Below are positions 42,086-53,300 of a stretch of 64,000 nt of DNA, in pieces (positions within the stretch are counted from its first letter, which is position 1; the number at the start of each line of letters is the position of its first letter). The stretch spans positions 253,001 to 317,000 of the forward strand of contig NC_092673.1 in NCBI RefSeq assembly GCF_964355755.1, given 5' to 3'. The position numbers and the translations under genes are program-made. Source of the stretch: Antedon mediterranea (Eukaryota; Echinodermata; Crinoidea; Comatulida; Antedonidae). The notes beneath the pieces were generated by a model that was not told the origin of the DNA, made no database searches, and saw only the letters and a list, made by a program, of their open reading frames with translations.

Positions 42086-42222
42086 TGCTTGGTTACCACT
42101 AGAACGCGGCGCAACGTTTGGCCAATCACAAGCGATGGATTAACTATTGCTTGTCATTGGTCAAAATATTGCTTGCGGTGCGCACTGCGTTCTTGTGATG
42201 CGTTCAAGTACAGTGGGATCAG
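42086..42222. mobile_element. AAGCTTGGTTCCCACT MITE, copy 3
   Basis: Starts TGCTTGGTTACCACTAGAACG and ends near GTACAGTGGGATCAG. The two halves are complementary around GGCCAATCACAAGCGATG and TTGCTTGTCATTGGTCAAA. Confidence 0.7.
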
Positions 42223-43204
42223 TATTTTATCAAATTTGAACGGCGAGAATCTGGTGTAATGGCATGACATTTGGACTAGGTCTCGAGTCGGCTGACTGAC
42301 TACCGCCAATAAAAAATATCCTAATATTATTGGGCCTATGCCTGTATTTTTATTACTGTAGTGAAGAGGGTCACGTGCAATATCGGTTTTAAATCGAGAG
42401 TATTTATGTTGAATAACCGAAGAAAACAATGTTTCATATTATGTATACACAAGATGAAAATAAAATAAAAAAAGATATATATATTGAACTCGAATCTTTT
42501 TTTCTTTATTTACTGTTATCTAATAACAATGTTATTTTTTATATTTTCAATTTGTGGATAGTTGGATGGCCGACTGTCTGTATATCCACCCCGATCACCT
42601 ATCTATGTAGGGTAGGGTACCCAAATAAAACAAAAATCAATGCCTATCTCGGCAAAAATATAAATCCGATAATCCAAAGTATTTCATTAAATAAAAATTA
42701 TTAAGATGCTATTATAGGAGATTTGATGTAAATAGAAAGTTTCTATATCCAGAGCCATCTATTCTATTTATACATGTATTAATGAGGTGAAAACGGAGAT
42801 GGTTTACCCAGTGTTACCCTTTACCCCGGAATAACTGGCTGGATTCAAGCTAATCTAAAATAAGAAGCTGATAGACATCTCCGCATTATAGACAAATACG
42901 GCACGTTTTAGGTTATATATAGGTATTTTATTATATTTTTTTTAATGGTAGGCCTATTTCCCTTTTGGATTAATACATTAATGAAATTAAATGAAAATAG
43001 GTAGGCTATGGCCTATACCACATTCTATAATAAGTTAAGACTGTTTTATATAAGACAAATAATGAAGATGGAATTATGTTATATGGTAATCATAAACCAT
43101 AATATGGGGTTTGTTGACATGGTCTGGAGAAAATTGCCCAAATGTTTCACTGGTAGGCCTGTACGGCCTGTCTCAGTCTAGCGACCACATGTAGAGGCCA
43201 GGCC

Positions 43205-43476
43205 AACGCGATGAAAGCCAGGCTGGTGGAACAAAACGCGTTACTGTTAATCGCAGCACGCTGACTCAATCCGTCTAGTAGCTTATTAAATATATTGACA
43301 AACGCGATGGAATCGACTCTGGTGGAGCAAAACGCGTTACTGTTTATCACAGCACGCTGACTCAACGTCTAGTAGCTTATTAAATATATTCCCAAACGCG
43401 ATGGAATCCACTCTGGTTGAGCAAAACGCGTTACTGTTCGTCGCAGCAAGCTGACTCAATGCGTCTAGTAGCATAA
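43205..43476. repeat. ~95-bp tandem repeat, three copies
   Basis: Units start AACGCGATGRAA at 43205, 43301 and 43395. They share GAGCAAAACGCGTTACTGTT and CTGACTCAAT..GTCTAGTAGC. They are GC-richer than the flanks. The bottom-strand open frame 43147-43365 only reflects the repeat. Confidence 0.88.
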
Positions 43477-45027
43477 TTATTATATTTATCGACAACTTAA
43501 TCTTTGTTATATATATATTCTATAAAACAAATCCGAAACTGTTCGTTTTGAGAACAGTAGAAATACATTTTGGAGTATATACGGTAAACGTCAACATAAC
43601 TTTCTTATTGACATGAACAATTGTTATTATTTGATTATCATGATAAAATGTAATAATATTTTGTGAATTCGCTAGTAACAAAACATGTATATCTAAAGTA
43701 GTTGATTTTAAAAGATATCAGTGTTTATCTCTATGGCTGGTAAAGAGGAAACAAATTATCTCTGTTTTGAGAATTAGCGCATTTGATGGGTAAATAAGAA
43801 AAGGAAATCTTCACATCACGTTTCAATAAAATTGTGAGATAGCCGATATGAAACACTTTTAATTCTCAAAAAATGTGTTTCGGGAAATGGGCCGGTCTCG
43901 TCGATCTATTTAATGTTCGATTGTACTCACTCAACAGATAAGCAGTCCAATTCTTCTAAAAAAAAAATAATTTTAACTGGCATTAAATTCCGAAAAATTG
44001 AGATGTTGTAATTTTAGTAACATTTGTTGTTATTTGTCTCTTGACTTTCCTTGCCTTTTGTGTATTGTGTGGCATGGAGGAAATTTGAAAAATAAATATT
44101 TGTTTTAATATTAAAAAAGTTGTTAAAGAATAAAAGAGCTCCGTCGATGATCATGGACACGATGACAAAGACAATTTATATACAACAGTGTTTCAGTTAA
44201 AACGATGGGAAAATGTTTAAATTTAAATGATGATGACGTACCAGATTTCAAACGTTTAAAAACCCGTTAAATGTATTCAATCATCAGTGACTTCAAATTG
44301 TTCTTTCATCCACCCATTAACAATGGATTGCCAGAAATAGTACATTAACTACCAAGAAGGATTCCAATTTAATGACAGAACAATTTATAATATAAAAATG
44401 AGATCTCATCCTCGGGGATAGAACCGGAAATAGGATCTTTGACTTGGAAATATTGTGTACCTGACTTTCCAGATTAGAGGAGATATCGTTTGATAATCTT
44501 CTTCCTAATCTTTTACAATTTTGCTAACACGTGATAATAGATTATTGAATCCAGCTCGGAGACTCCCCAGGTAGCCTATATTATAGATATCTAGCTCGGC
44601 GACTCCTAATGGTAGTAGGTAGCCTATATTCTTCGAGGTACGTATAGCATTATCTGCTATCGTTTACCTAAAAAAATGACAGCATGTAATATATAATTTT
44701 GAAACAGTGGGGAACGCTTCTTGAGTGAAGGTGTGTCCACGGATTAAATTATAATATAAGTATGTAAAAGAAAAGTTTGCATTCAATGCTCGAGCCTTGC
44801 CAATTCATGCAGTCTAATATTCTTATTATTTTATTCTAATTATATTATTAATTGTAATTACATTTTGGAAATCCCAAAATTAAGCACAAATAAACAAAAA
44901 AGTTATAATAGACTTTATAATTTAGGCAAATTAATTTTAAAAAAATAATTACTGTGAGTGTTTACTCGTTTAATTATGCAATATTGATATTTAAAAAAAT
45001 AAATTTTGTTTTAAGAAAAAATAAAAA

Positions 45028-45100
45028 CACCTCCGACGGGACTCGAACCCGCAATCCCCGGCTTAGGAGGCCGATGCCTTATCCATTAGGCCACGGAGGC
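45028..45100 (-). tRNA. tRNA-Arg-CCT: tRNA-Arg (anticodon CCT)
   Basis: The bottom strand reads GCCTCCG (acceptor), GGCCTAATGGATAAGGC (D arm), CGGCCTCCTAAGCCG (anticodon arm, CCT), GGGTTCGAGTCCC (T arm) and CGGAGGT, with discriminator G. All seven acceptor pairs form, the first as a G-U wobble. No intron. The B box is perfect, and TTTTT follows within a few bases as a Pol III terminator. It is close in sequence to vertebrate tRNA-Arg-CCT and appears functional. Confidence 0.97.
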
Positions 45101-45479
45101 TGCACATGGTTTTGCCAGACTTATTACAAATAGGTCATTCATAGTTAATTTTATTGAATTATATTTTTTTTATATTTATGTATTGTATTTTTTTAAAATA
45201 TTTGTCTATGATACTCTTTTTCTTTTTAAATAGATAAAATTATTATTTAAATTATATTTAAATAACGCGTCGTTGTCAACAAAATAATTGACAATGATCT
45301 TTGGTATCAATACATTTTGAACGAGGATTGATTTTACGTCGTCGTCGTTGGTGGCGGTAGATAATGTAAAGCGCAGAAAAGAGTGTAAATAATACAGAAA
45401 CCGACGAGCTGAAAAAAACATAAATAACGAAAAATAGCACTTAGATATATTACTGTAACTAATTTATTACAGTCGTTAT
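45101..45479. other. Upstream region of SNRNP27
   Basis: AT-rich sequence between the bottom-strand tRNA and SNRNP27. The only long open frame is on the bottom strand (45206-45421) and shows no recognisable features. The SNRNP27 promoter presumably lies at about 45300-45470. No TATA box is seen at a convincing distance. Confidence 0.45.
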
Positions 45480-48336
45480 ATGATGGGACGAAGTCGAAGT
45501 AGATCTCGTTCGCCTCATGGAAGAAGAGGTAATCAAGTCTCTAGGCTAGGAGGCCTTGTCTTATGTTATTAATTATTATGATGAATGAGATGATGACTGT
45601 CGTCGGCCCTGTCTGTCACGCTAGGAGGTTAGGCTTAGTTCAGTACTCGGTAGGCCTAGAGAGGAAGAGTAGCCTAGGCCGCCTAGATAGATAATTCTTG
45701 CTAAGCCTGAGTAACCTAAAGACAGACTAGAGTCTAACTAATCTCTGTACACAGAAAAGAACAGTGTCGGAGAGTGTGTACGGATGCTGAGTCAGTGTAC
45801 ATTTGTCATTATTATCATATTTTTTGTACATTCATTAATATAGCCTATTAATAGTAATACAGTAATTTTTTATTTTATTAAGATCATGATGATTGATGGA
45901 ATGGCATAGTTTTTATAATCTTTTTTGTTTAGTTTGTTTGTTTATTTTTTTGCAGTTAGGAGGAGATCTACATCTAGGGAAAGACACCGAAGACGAAAAG
46001 GTAATCTATGAATTAATTGAAATTATTATTATACGGTTAGGCCTATTGTTTTTGTTTAAAAAATACTACATACCTTGAAAATTGTTTAGCGATTGTATTA
46101 AATCTATATTCCGATATCACCTTTCATCAACATTCTTATTAATTTGATGATGATATTTTTTTTCTACACATCAAGATGTTCAAAGGTCTCGAAGTAGATC
46201 CCCCAAACATTATAGACGGTAAGGAAATAACAAATTACAGTAATATTTTTTACATTTACCATACAAACATACAATCTATAATTTACCACAAAATTAAATT
46301 CATTTTACTTTTGCCCTTTTTTAGGTCTATATCCCCAAGACGAAGAAGGTTGGTTTCTGTAGACAACAGGTTGGGACCAGGGAGGTGAATTGGGACTGAA
46401 AAAATACATTTAGAGATATGAAGCCAAAGCTACCAACAGCACAGTTTGTTGTTAATCTTTTTGTACATCAAATATTAGTTTATTAACAGTGAAGACAGAT
46501 TTAGGCACCTTCAAGTTTTGGAAAAAATGTTTTATTTCAACAATAGAGGGCGCTCTGACTATAAATAATTTTACAGTAGTATCACCCCTGTAATAATTAC
46601 GACTTATAATTTGACATTATAAAAATGTCTTTGTAACTTTTACTACAGGTCACATTCAAGGTCACCAAGAAGGCAATACAATAGAAGTCATTCCAGGTCA
46701 AGGTACAGTATAATTTAATGACCTACAAGTACAATTTAGACCACTGTGTGGTCCTTGACCACATTACACTGATGTGGTGGTAGACATACTGTACTCTCGT
46801 TTGATAGCAAGTTTTGATTTATTCATTTTAGTATTAACATAATGTCTACTTGACATTTATTATATATTTGTTCATAGATCACCTACCCATAGTAAAGGAA
46901 TTAAAGACACAAGTGGTCCATCAGGCCCAAAGCCTAAGGATAAACTAGATGGTAAGTATACTTCACATATCCAACATCCTTAATGCTTACAAACAGTAGC
47001 TGTAATTCATATGTTTATAGTTTAATTTGATTTAATTATAATGATGTTGTTTAAACGTTTGCATGATGAACTAGAAAGCCACTTGGAGAGTGCATACCTC
47101 CGCCTACTGTAAAATTCTCCTACATAAGATTTCTCCGGGAAAAAATATATATATATTTGTGTGTGTCTTTTTTTTTCTCCATGGTCAAATCTAAAGTAGC
47201 ACAGTGGATTGGTCATTATCATAATAGACTGTCTTGTGACAGGCTTATTGTACTGTTAACCAAAGTTATGCTGTTTATTATTTAAATGTAAATAATCAAT
47301 ATTGCTATTAAAGTCATTGTTTTATTTTTACATTTAGTACCAGTTACCGAAGAAGACAATGATATGATGAAATTAATGGGATTTTGCAACTTTGACACAA
47401 CTAAGGTAATTTATATTGAATATGCTGTACAAGCAAACACCATGCAAATGGTATATTTAATGTGTATTGTAAGGCTCCAATGCACCAGTCCACTGTAGCT
47501 CTTTTAGCTAACATGGTAATGCATACAAGTATGTTTACATAACAAAAAGCTTTTGTATATCTTCTTTGATACAAAATAAATCCTAAACAAACATTGACCG
47601 ATTCGTAAAAACATTTGGATGTCGGGTCTTGTTGTGGAAAGAAAATTAGAAAAAAACAAGGATTACAAAATCAGAATCAATGGGTAAGATGAGGTTACCT
47701 ACAGTATCCAGAAATTATGCTAAAATTATAACAGCTCACATTAATTTCTTAGGGCCAACATGTTCCTGGTTCTAACAATGCATCAGCTTCAACTATTAAA
47801 GTAAACAGACGCTACAGGCAAGTGTACAATATTATTTGTTTGTTTATTGGAGCTATTTTTTGGAGTCGAGTGGGCGAGCAGTTAAGTCAGTAGCATTGCA
47901 ACATTTATTTTCTCGGATAAGAACTTACATTTTTGAGAAGTTTAAAGAGCCCTATAATAAAAGTGGAACGAACCCACACAAAACAAAAAAAAAAGTTTAA
48001 AGAGCCCAGGACAGAATAGAATAGTTGAGAGTTAGCACTGCTCCATCTCATCCCCTGTCTTTGTGGACAGAAAAATTAGTGCCTTTTGGTGACACACCTA
48101 GCCACTGCAATTTGAAACGATGTTGCTATAGAAAGTGCATGGTATACCAAACATTAAACCAATCTTCTGCCTGACTAAACATCCGTTTAGTGTGTCATCC
48201 TGTGGCATTTTATTGATGTTTATATATTTATTTTTCATTTCTATGGCACTATTTAACATTGTTAAACTTTTTAACCAACAGGCAATATATGAACAGAAGA
48301 GGAGGTTTTAATCGACCATTAGATTTTATTGCATGA
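45480..48336 (+). CDS. SNRNP27: U4/U6.U5 tri-snRNP-associated protein, 27 kDa
   Basis: Spliceosomal SR-type protein of the tri-snRNP. Exons: 45480-45528, 45956-46000, 46176-46218, 46325-46348, 46649-46702, 46878-46951, 47338-47405, 47753-47817, 48282-48336, totalling 477 nt (158 aa; human 155). The N-terminal half is Arg-Ser-rich (MMGRSRSRSRSP...). The conserved C terminus has MMKLMGFCNFDTTKGQ, RRYRQYMNRRGGF and NRPLDFIA. The second ATG (45483) matches the human start MGRSRSRS and could be used instead. The last intron has a GC donor (TACAG|GCAAGT at 47818). A tandem copy of the last exon lies at 48391-48445. AATAAA is at 49083. Confidence 0.96.
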
Positions 48337-48390
48337 GGATACTTACATGCAGTTATTTACCTATGTGAAAGGTCTAACCCTAACCAACAG

Positions 48391-48445
48391 GCAATATATG
48401 AACAGAAAAGGAGGTTTTAATCGACCATTAGATTTTATTGCATGA
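48391..48445 (+). CDS. SNRNP27: Duplicate terminal exon of SNRNP27
   Basis: The acceptor (AACCAACAG) and the whole last coding exon recur about 109 bp downstream with one base change. It encodes RQYMNRKGGF and NRPLDFIA-stop, the same peptide as the exon at 48282 except Lys for Arg; human SNRNP27 has Lys at this place. The copy is in frame from the same donor. A further fragment of the duplicated 3' flank (ACATGCAGTGATTTACCTAT) lies at 48735. It may be an alternative last exon or a non-used duplicate in the 3' UTR. Confidence 0.8.
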
Positions 48446-50354
48446 GGATACAATTTCACTGAGAATTCAATTCACTTGCGGAACCAGTTTAGTGAATGAG
48501 AAATGTGTACATGAAGGTCATGCAGAAACAGTCAATAGTCTACTACTAACAAACTCTTTTGAGTTTTTTATTCAGTAATCAAGTATTAAACCATTATCTG
48601 CTACAGTTGTTAAGCTTAGAAATAATATCTATTTTATTTATTATAAAACGAATTGATACTGTTTGAATAAGTACAGTCAAGTAGTCTTCTTTATGAATTA
48701 ATGGACAATTGTAGCCAATTTAAACAAAGGCAATTACATGCAGTGATTTACCTATGTGAAAGGTTTATGCTTAAACCATAGAGTTTGTTGCTGCTCCGTG
48801 TAATGGTTAAACTAACTTATAAACATTACTTTGAAGGATGTTCACTGATTTTCATAATATGATACCAGGGAGGTATACCTCCCTGATAATACTAGTCCTT
48901 TTAATATCAAGATTTTAATCTTTAGTCTGCACTTTGTTTACTCAAGTCATGCACCTAATACATGTATGAGTTTGTTCACCACTAACCTATAGTCTGGTGT
49001 AGTATACATACAACATTTAAAAGACAAATGTCTCTAGAAGTCAGGAACTTGTATACGTATGTATTAAAATTATGTTTGTGGTAATAAATGCATTTTTATC
49101 TAAAATTATAAATATTTGTTTATTATTTCAGTAGTGGTAGCTAAGACCTATTAGTAGTATACCCAATTTAAAAACAGAACATCTCTCTAGAATTCCGGAA
49201 CTTTTATACAAATAATATTTTTGAAAATCTAGGCCTATTGAATAAAAAATATTTGTATCCTAGCTTATACAGTAGTAAAAAATCAAATTATGTTTCTGGA
49301 AATAAATGCATTTTTATCTAAAATTGTGGCTATTTTATTATTTTACAGTATTAATACGTAGTTTTAGGTAATATTTGTTATTTTAGATTTAAAAAAAAGT
49401 TTTACATATAATTATAATAGTAACCTAGGTAATATATGTTTTTTTATCATAGAGCCATAACAAATACTGTTCATGATATTCTTGGTGAGCTATCACTTTT
49501 GAGAAAACACAACATGCTGGCATCAGCTACTAAGCATGTGCTCTCCATGCTAACTAGTTCATGGTCACCAATCGTCTCGCATCGTGCGGAATAGTCCCGC
49601 ATTTGAAAGTGATTTTAACACGCATTTTCCACAAACACATGCGTGATCACATATACTTTGTCCCTTGAGGGGAAATATGCATTCAAATTACTGTAATTGC
49701 ATTATTAAAAAGGGTCGGTGGTGTGTTGCATCATCGTCGTCGTCGGTTCAACAACGTAAACATATATTAAATACGGTGCCATTGGTATTTTTGTATAAAA
49801 GAAAATAAACCCAAAACATCAATGTTTTTATTTGAAATTAATGAAAGATATATGAAGGGGAAACCCCCATTAAAAATAGCGTTCTCAAATTTTTGTAGAG
49901 CAACTTTAGTTGATTCCATTATTAAAAGGGAAGTAGTCTTAGATTTATTTAATATTACTTGGGTATTAATTGTACTGTATAATAATATTACTGTTAAATC
50001 TAGTTACATTAAATATGTTACAGATTTGTGTTAATTCAATAAGCAAATGTTGCATTTATTTTGTTAGGTTAACCTCACGTTTAAGATATAGAATTAGGAA
50101 TGTTCTATTATTTGTACGGTACGTGATTTTAATCAAAGAACTTTTATAATATAACACCGTGTAGCCGTCTGATCCCATTGCGAAATCGTAGCCGGTGGAG
50201 GCCTTATCTACCGTTGTCTAATTGAGATTCTTCCAAACAATTAATTTTGTTGGAATGTAGGATGATACGAAACCTATTACCAAAAAAAGGGTGCATTCAC
50301 TAATACAGTATTAGAAGATTCTTTATATCAATTTCGAGAAGAAATCCCGGCGAC
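48446..50354. other. SNRNP27 3' UTR and GPAM upstream region
   Basis: The stretch holds the 3' UTR with two similar blocks ending in AATAAATGCATTTTTATCTA (49083 and 49301), which are possible alternative poly(A) sites made by a local duplication. AT-rich sequence and the putative GPAM promoter and 5' UTR follow. The open frame 49822-50034 has no recognisable features. Confidence 0.5.
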
Positions 50355-53300
50355 ATGCTGCAGCCAGACATCATTCATCATCAGCAGCACGACGAAAAAG
50401 GTTAGTCATCAGTTTCAGCTGTTTACTGTGTGTAGTAAATCAATAAATCAAATCAAGCCGGCCTGGCCTAAGCATGATAGGCCTAGGCTCTAGCTTGTTG
50501 CAGTAGGCCTAGTAATAGCACTGCAGGCCCACTGTAGGCAATGTAATTATGATAAAACAGGTTTTGTACTGTAGTAGGCTAGGCTTAGTCTAGCCTAGAA
50601 GTGGCTTATTATTTATTATAAAAGCCTCACTAAGGCAGCCATGATGATGATGCAATCAAAAGAATGTGTATGGATGGATGGTTCCACCAAATAGCCTCAT
50701 TTCATACTATTCTTATACTAGGCCTATATAAAGTACATGTGAAATTGAATAGAGACAGCACTCAGGGACAAATTTCATTTAAAAATTTTGTTTAGCAAAA
50801 TTGCTATTCAAACTGATTGTTGAGTCAAGAAACATAGTTTTGTATTGCATTTTTTGCTACACAATTTGCGAAATGTGTAGCAATATGGTTGTTTTGTATA
50901 GCATTTTTCTATGCTACACTGGCGAAATTATTCCCTGAGCACTGCAAATGATATAAATCTATGCATCTAAGGTATTTATTAAAATCGCATTCTAGTAGTA
51001 GTATAGAAGAGAAGCCGATCACTCCGGCCACGCTTCACTCCGACCGGCGTATCAGTTTAGCGCGATGTATGCACACTCCGGCCGCTATTCCATTCGACTT
51101 CCTGTGCAAAGGGGCCGTTAGTATAGAGCGCCCATATCTACGTTTTCTATACTGTTCAGTGTTATAACAAAAAGAATTTAAATGGAACTAGTTGAATATT
51201 TATTAGCAACAATTTTACTTTTTTCATTAACATTCAAAGAAGTTGGAACTGCTTTTTCTTTCAAACTAAACTTAACTTAACTTTTTCCTTTCAAATAATC
51301 AAATACCCGTCTAATTAATGCTTGAATAACAATATTTAATTTCTTTCTATGTACATTTTATGGCTTTACATTAACATTAAAAATTAGTTAAAAATTTTTA
51401 TAACACTTTATTTTGCCAGTACCCATACTTACTATACTAATTATAGTTAATAACAATATGTAAAATATTAATAAATTTATTTCAAATAATCAAATATCCG
51501 TCTAATTAATGTTTATTTTGATTCTCTACAAAAAACGTGTCTCGGTTGTAAAAGACTCATTGGGCGCTCCATAGCTGCGGCCGGAATGAATCGCGGCCGG
51601 AGTGAAGCGCGGCCGGAGTGATCTGTATTCTATAGAAGTATATAGAAAATGTTGTTAAAACCATCTGTAAATTGTTATTTAAAAACTTCATTACTAATTA
51701 TTGGCTTCACTCCAAACATATTTGCACTGTATGCAAACAACACTTTTACTTCCAGTCCATTTTATATTTTTAATTAACCTTATTGTGAGCATGTTCTGAG
51801 GTTGTTCACCCCAGTAAGTATATTTTGACCACAGATTACAAACCACCATTCTGATTATTTCCCAATAAATGAGTAAAGTAATATTGTGGTGCTAAATAAA
51901 TTTCCAGGTCCTTGGAAATATTAAGTTCAACATTTGAGATTGCACCAAGATATGGCAAAAGCAATGTACTACTAGTTGCTGCTCAAAATAACAATCTTTC
52001 ATAATAGGATTAAGTTAAACATTAAAAAAACCTAGTACCCTGGTTATTGTGCATGAGTTGGGAGTCAGGAAACTAGAAACAATGGTTTTCCAAGCATATT
52101 ATTGGTAGTCTACTTAAGTGCTTTCCGGATATTGTCTGTAATTTATGTTGTGCAAATTTAACCAGGTTTATGCATGCTACAGTCCCATCAATTATAAATT
52201 AGGTTTTTGTTTTTGTAAACCATATCTTATGGACTAAATTGTTTGTTTTTTCTTCTTCTATGGCTAAAATTGGCCGAATTCTCAGAAGCTTTCAAAAAAA
52301 CTTATTAGGGACTGATAAATACAATACCTGTACCCAAGAAGTTAATTTTGCTTGGAATATTAAATAGAAATGGCAGTTCTGCAGTTCAATATATAACCAT
52401 TAGCACAACTAATGATTGTCATTTTCAAGTTCATTGGTCAAAGTGGTGATATGGCTCATGTATAAACACATAGCCCAGCAGACAATACTGGTCCTCAGTG
52501 ATATGGCTGCTCATGAATAAACACATAGCCCAGCAGACAATACTGGTCCTCACACACAGTGGTCACATGTACGTTATGTTTACTCATGTTAAATATTTAT
52601 TAAATGTAATTTTCTAAATTTGTATATTTTGCTTTTGAAAGATTAGAAGAAATCACTATTTATCACTAATGCATCAGTAGGCCTAATGTGTCAAATGTAT
52701 ATATTCTGAGCCAGAGCCTGACTGAGGCCTACAGTATATGAATAATTTCCCTATGAAACTTAAACTGTACCAAAGTATGTTTTGTTTTCATTTCTCCAAT
52801 ATTTATTGTACCCTTGTGTAGGTAAATATTATTTAATATAACTGTATCATCCATCCACAAGTTCAAATACACATTGCCATATAGTCAAACCCACATAACA
52901 ATTAGCCACTAAAGATAAACAAAGTTGAAGTAAACTGATTAGCTATTTGTTTATTGATCATCAACATGATTAGATTTGTTATTTTATAGCAGAAACTGTG
53001 ATTGTCCATGCTTTGTTTTGAAATGATGGTCCAAGGTTTCTTTCGTTTTGATTGGCTGACAAGAAATCAGTACATAATTGTTGGTCTGTGTTATTGCTTA
53101 AGATAGTGTTGGTGGAATTTGCAATTTTTTTTTCTATACCATCTACTACGTAACTGTACAAACATTCTATAATTTAGATCCAGGGTAGCCTACTGTATCA
53201 GTAAGACGGGTTTTGTAGTTTTTCTTGTTACTTAGGTAAGATTCTTAATGTGATTTTTTTATAACTCATCATAGTGTACACTAGATTCTGGTCATAATAA

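Larger units (their letters stand above)
40753..45027. other. 3' UTR and repeat-rich intergenic region
   Basis: The cystine-knot 3' UTR probably extends to about 41.5 kb (AATAAAAACAAATT near 41490). Then come degenerate repeats around 41.5-41.65 kb built on ACAACATTGTRTGTT, a MITE at 42086-42222 and a 95-bp tandem repeat at 43205-43476. No coding exon was recognised. Confidence 0.5.
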
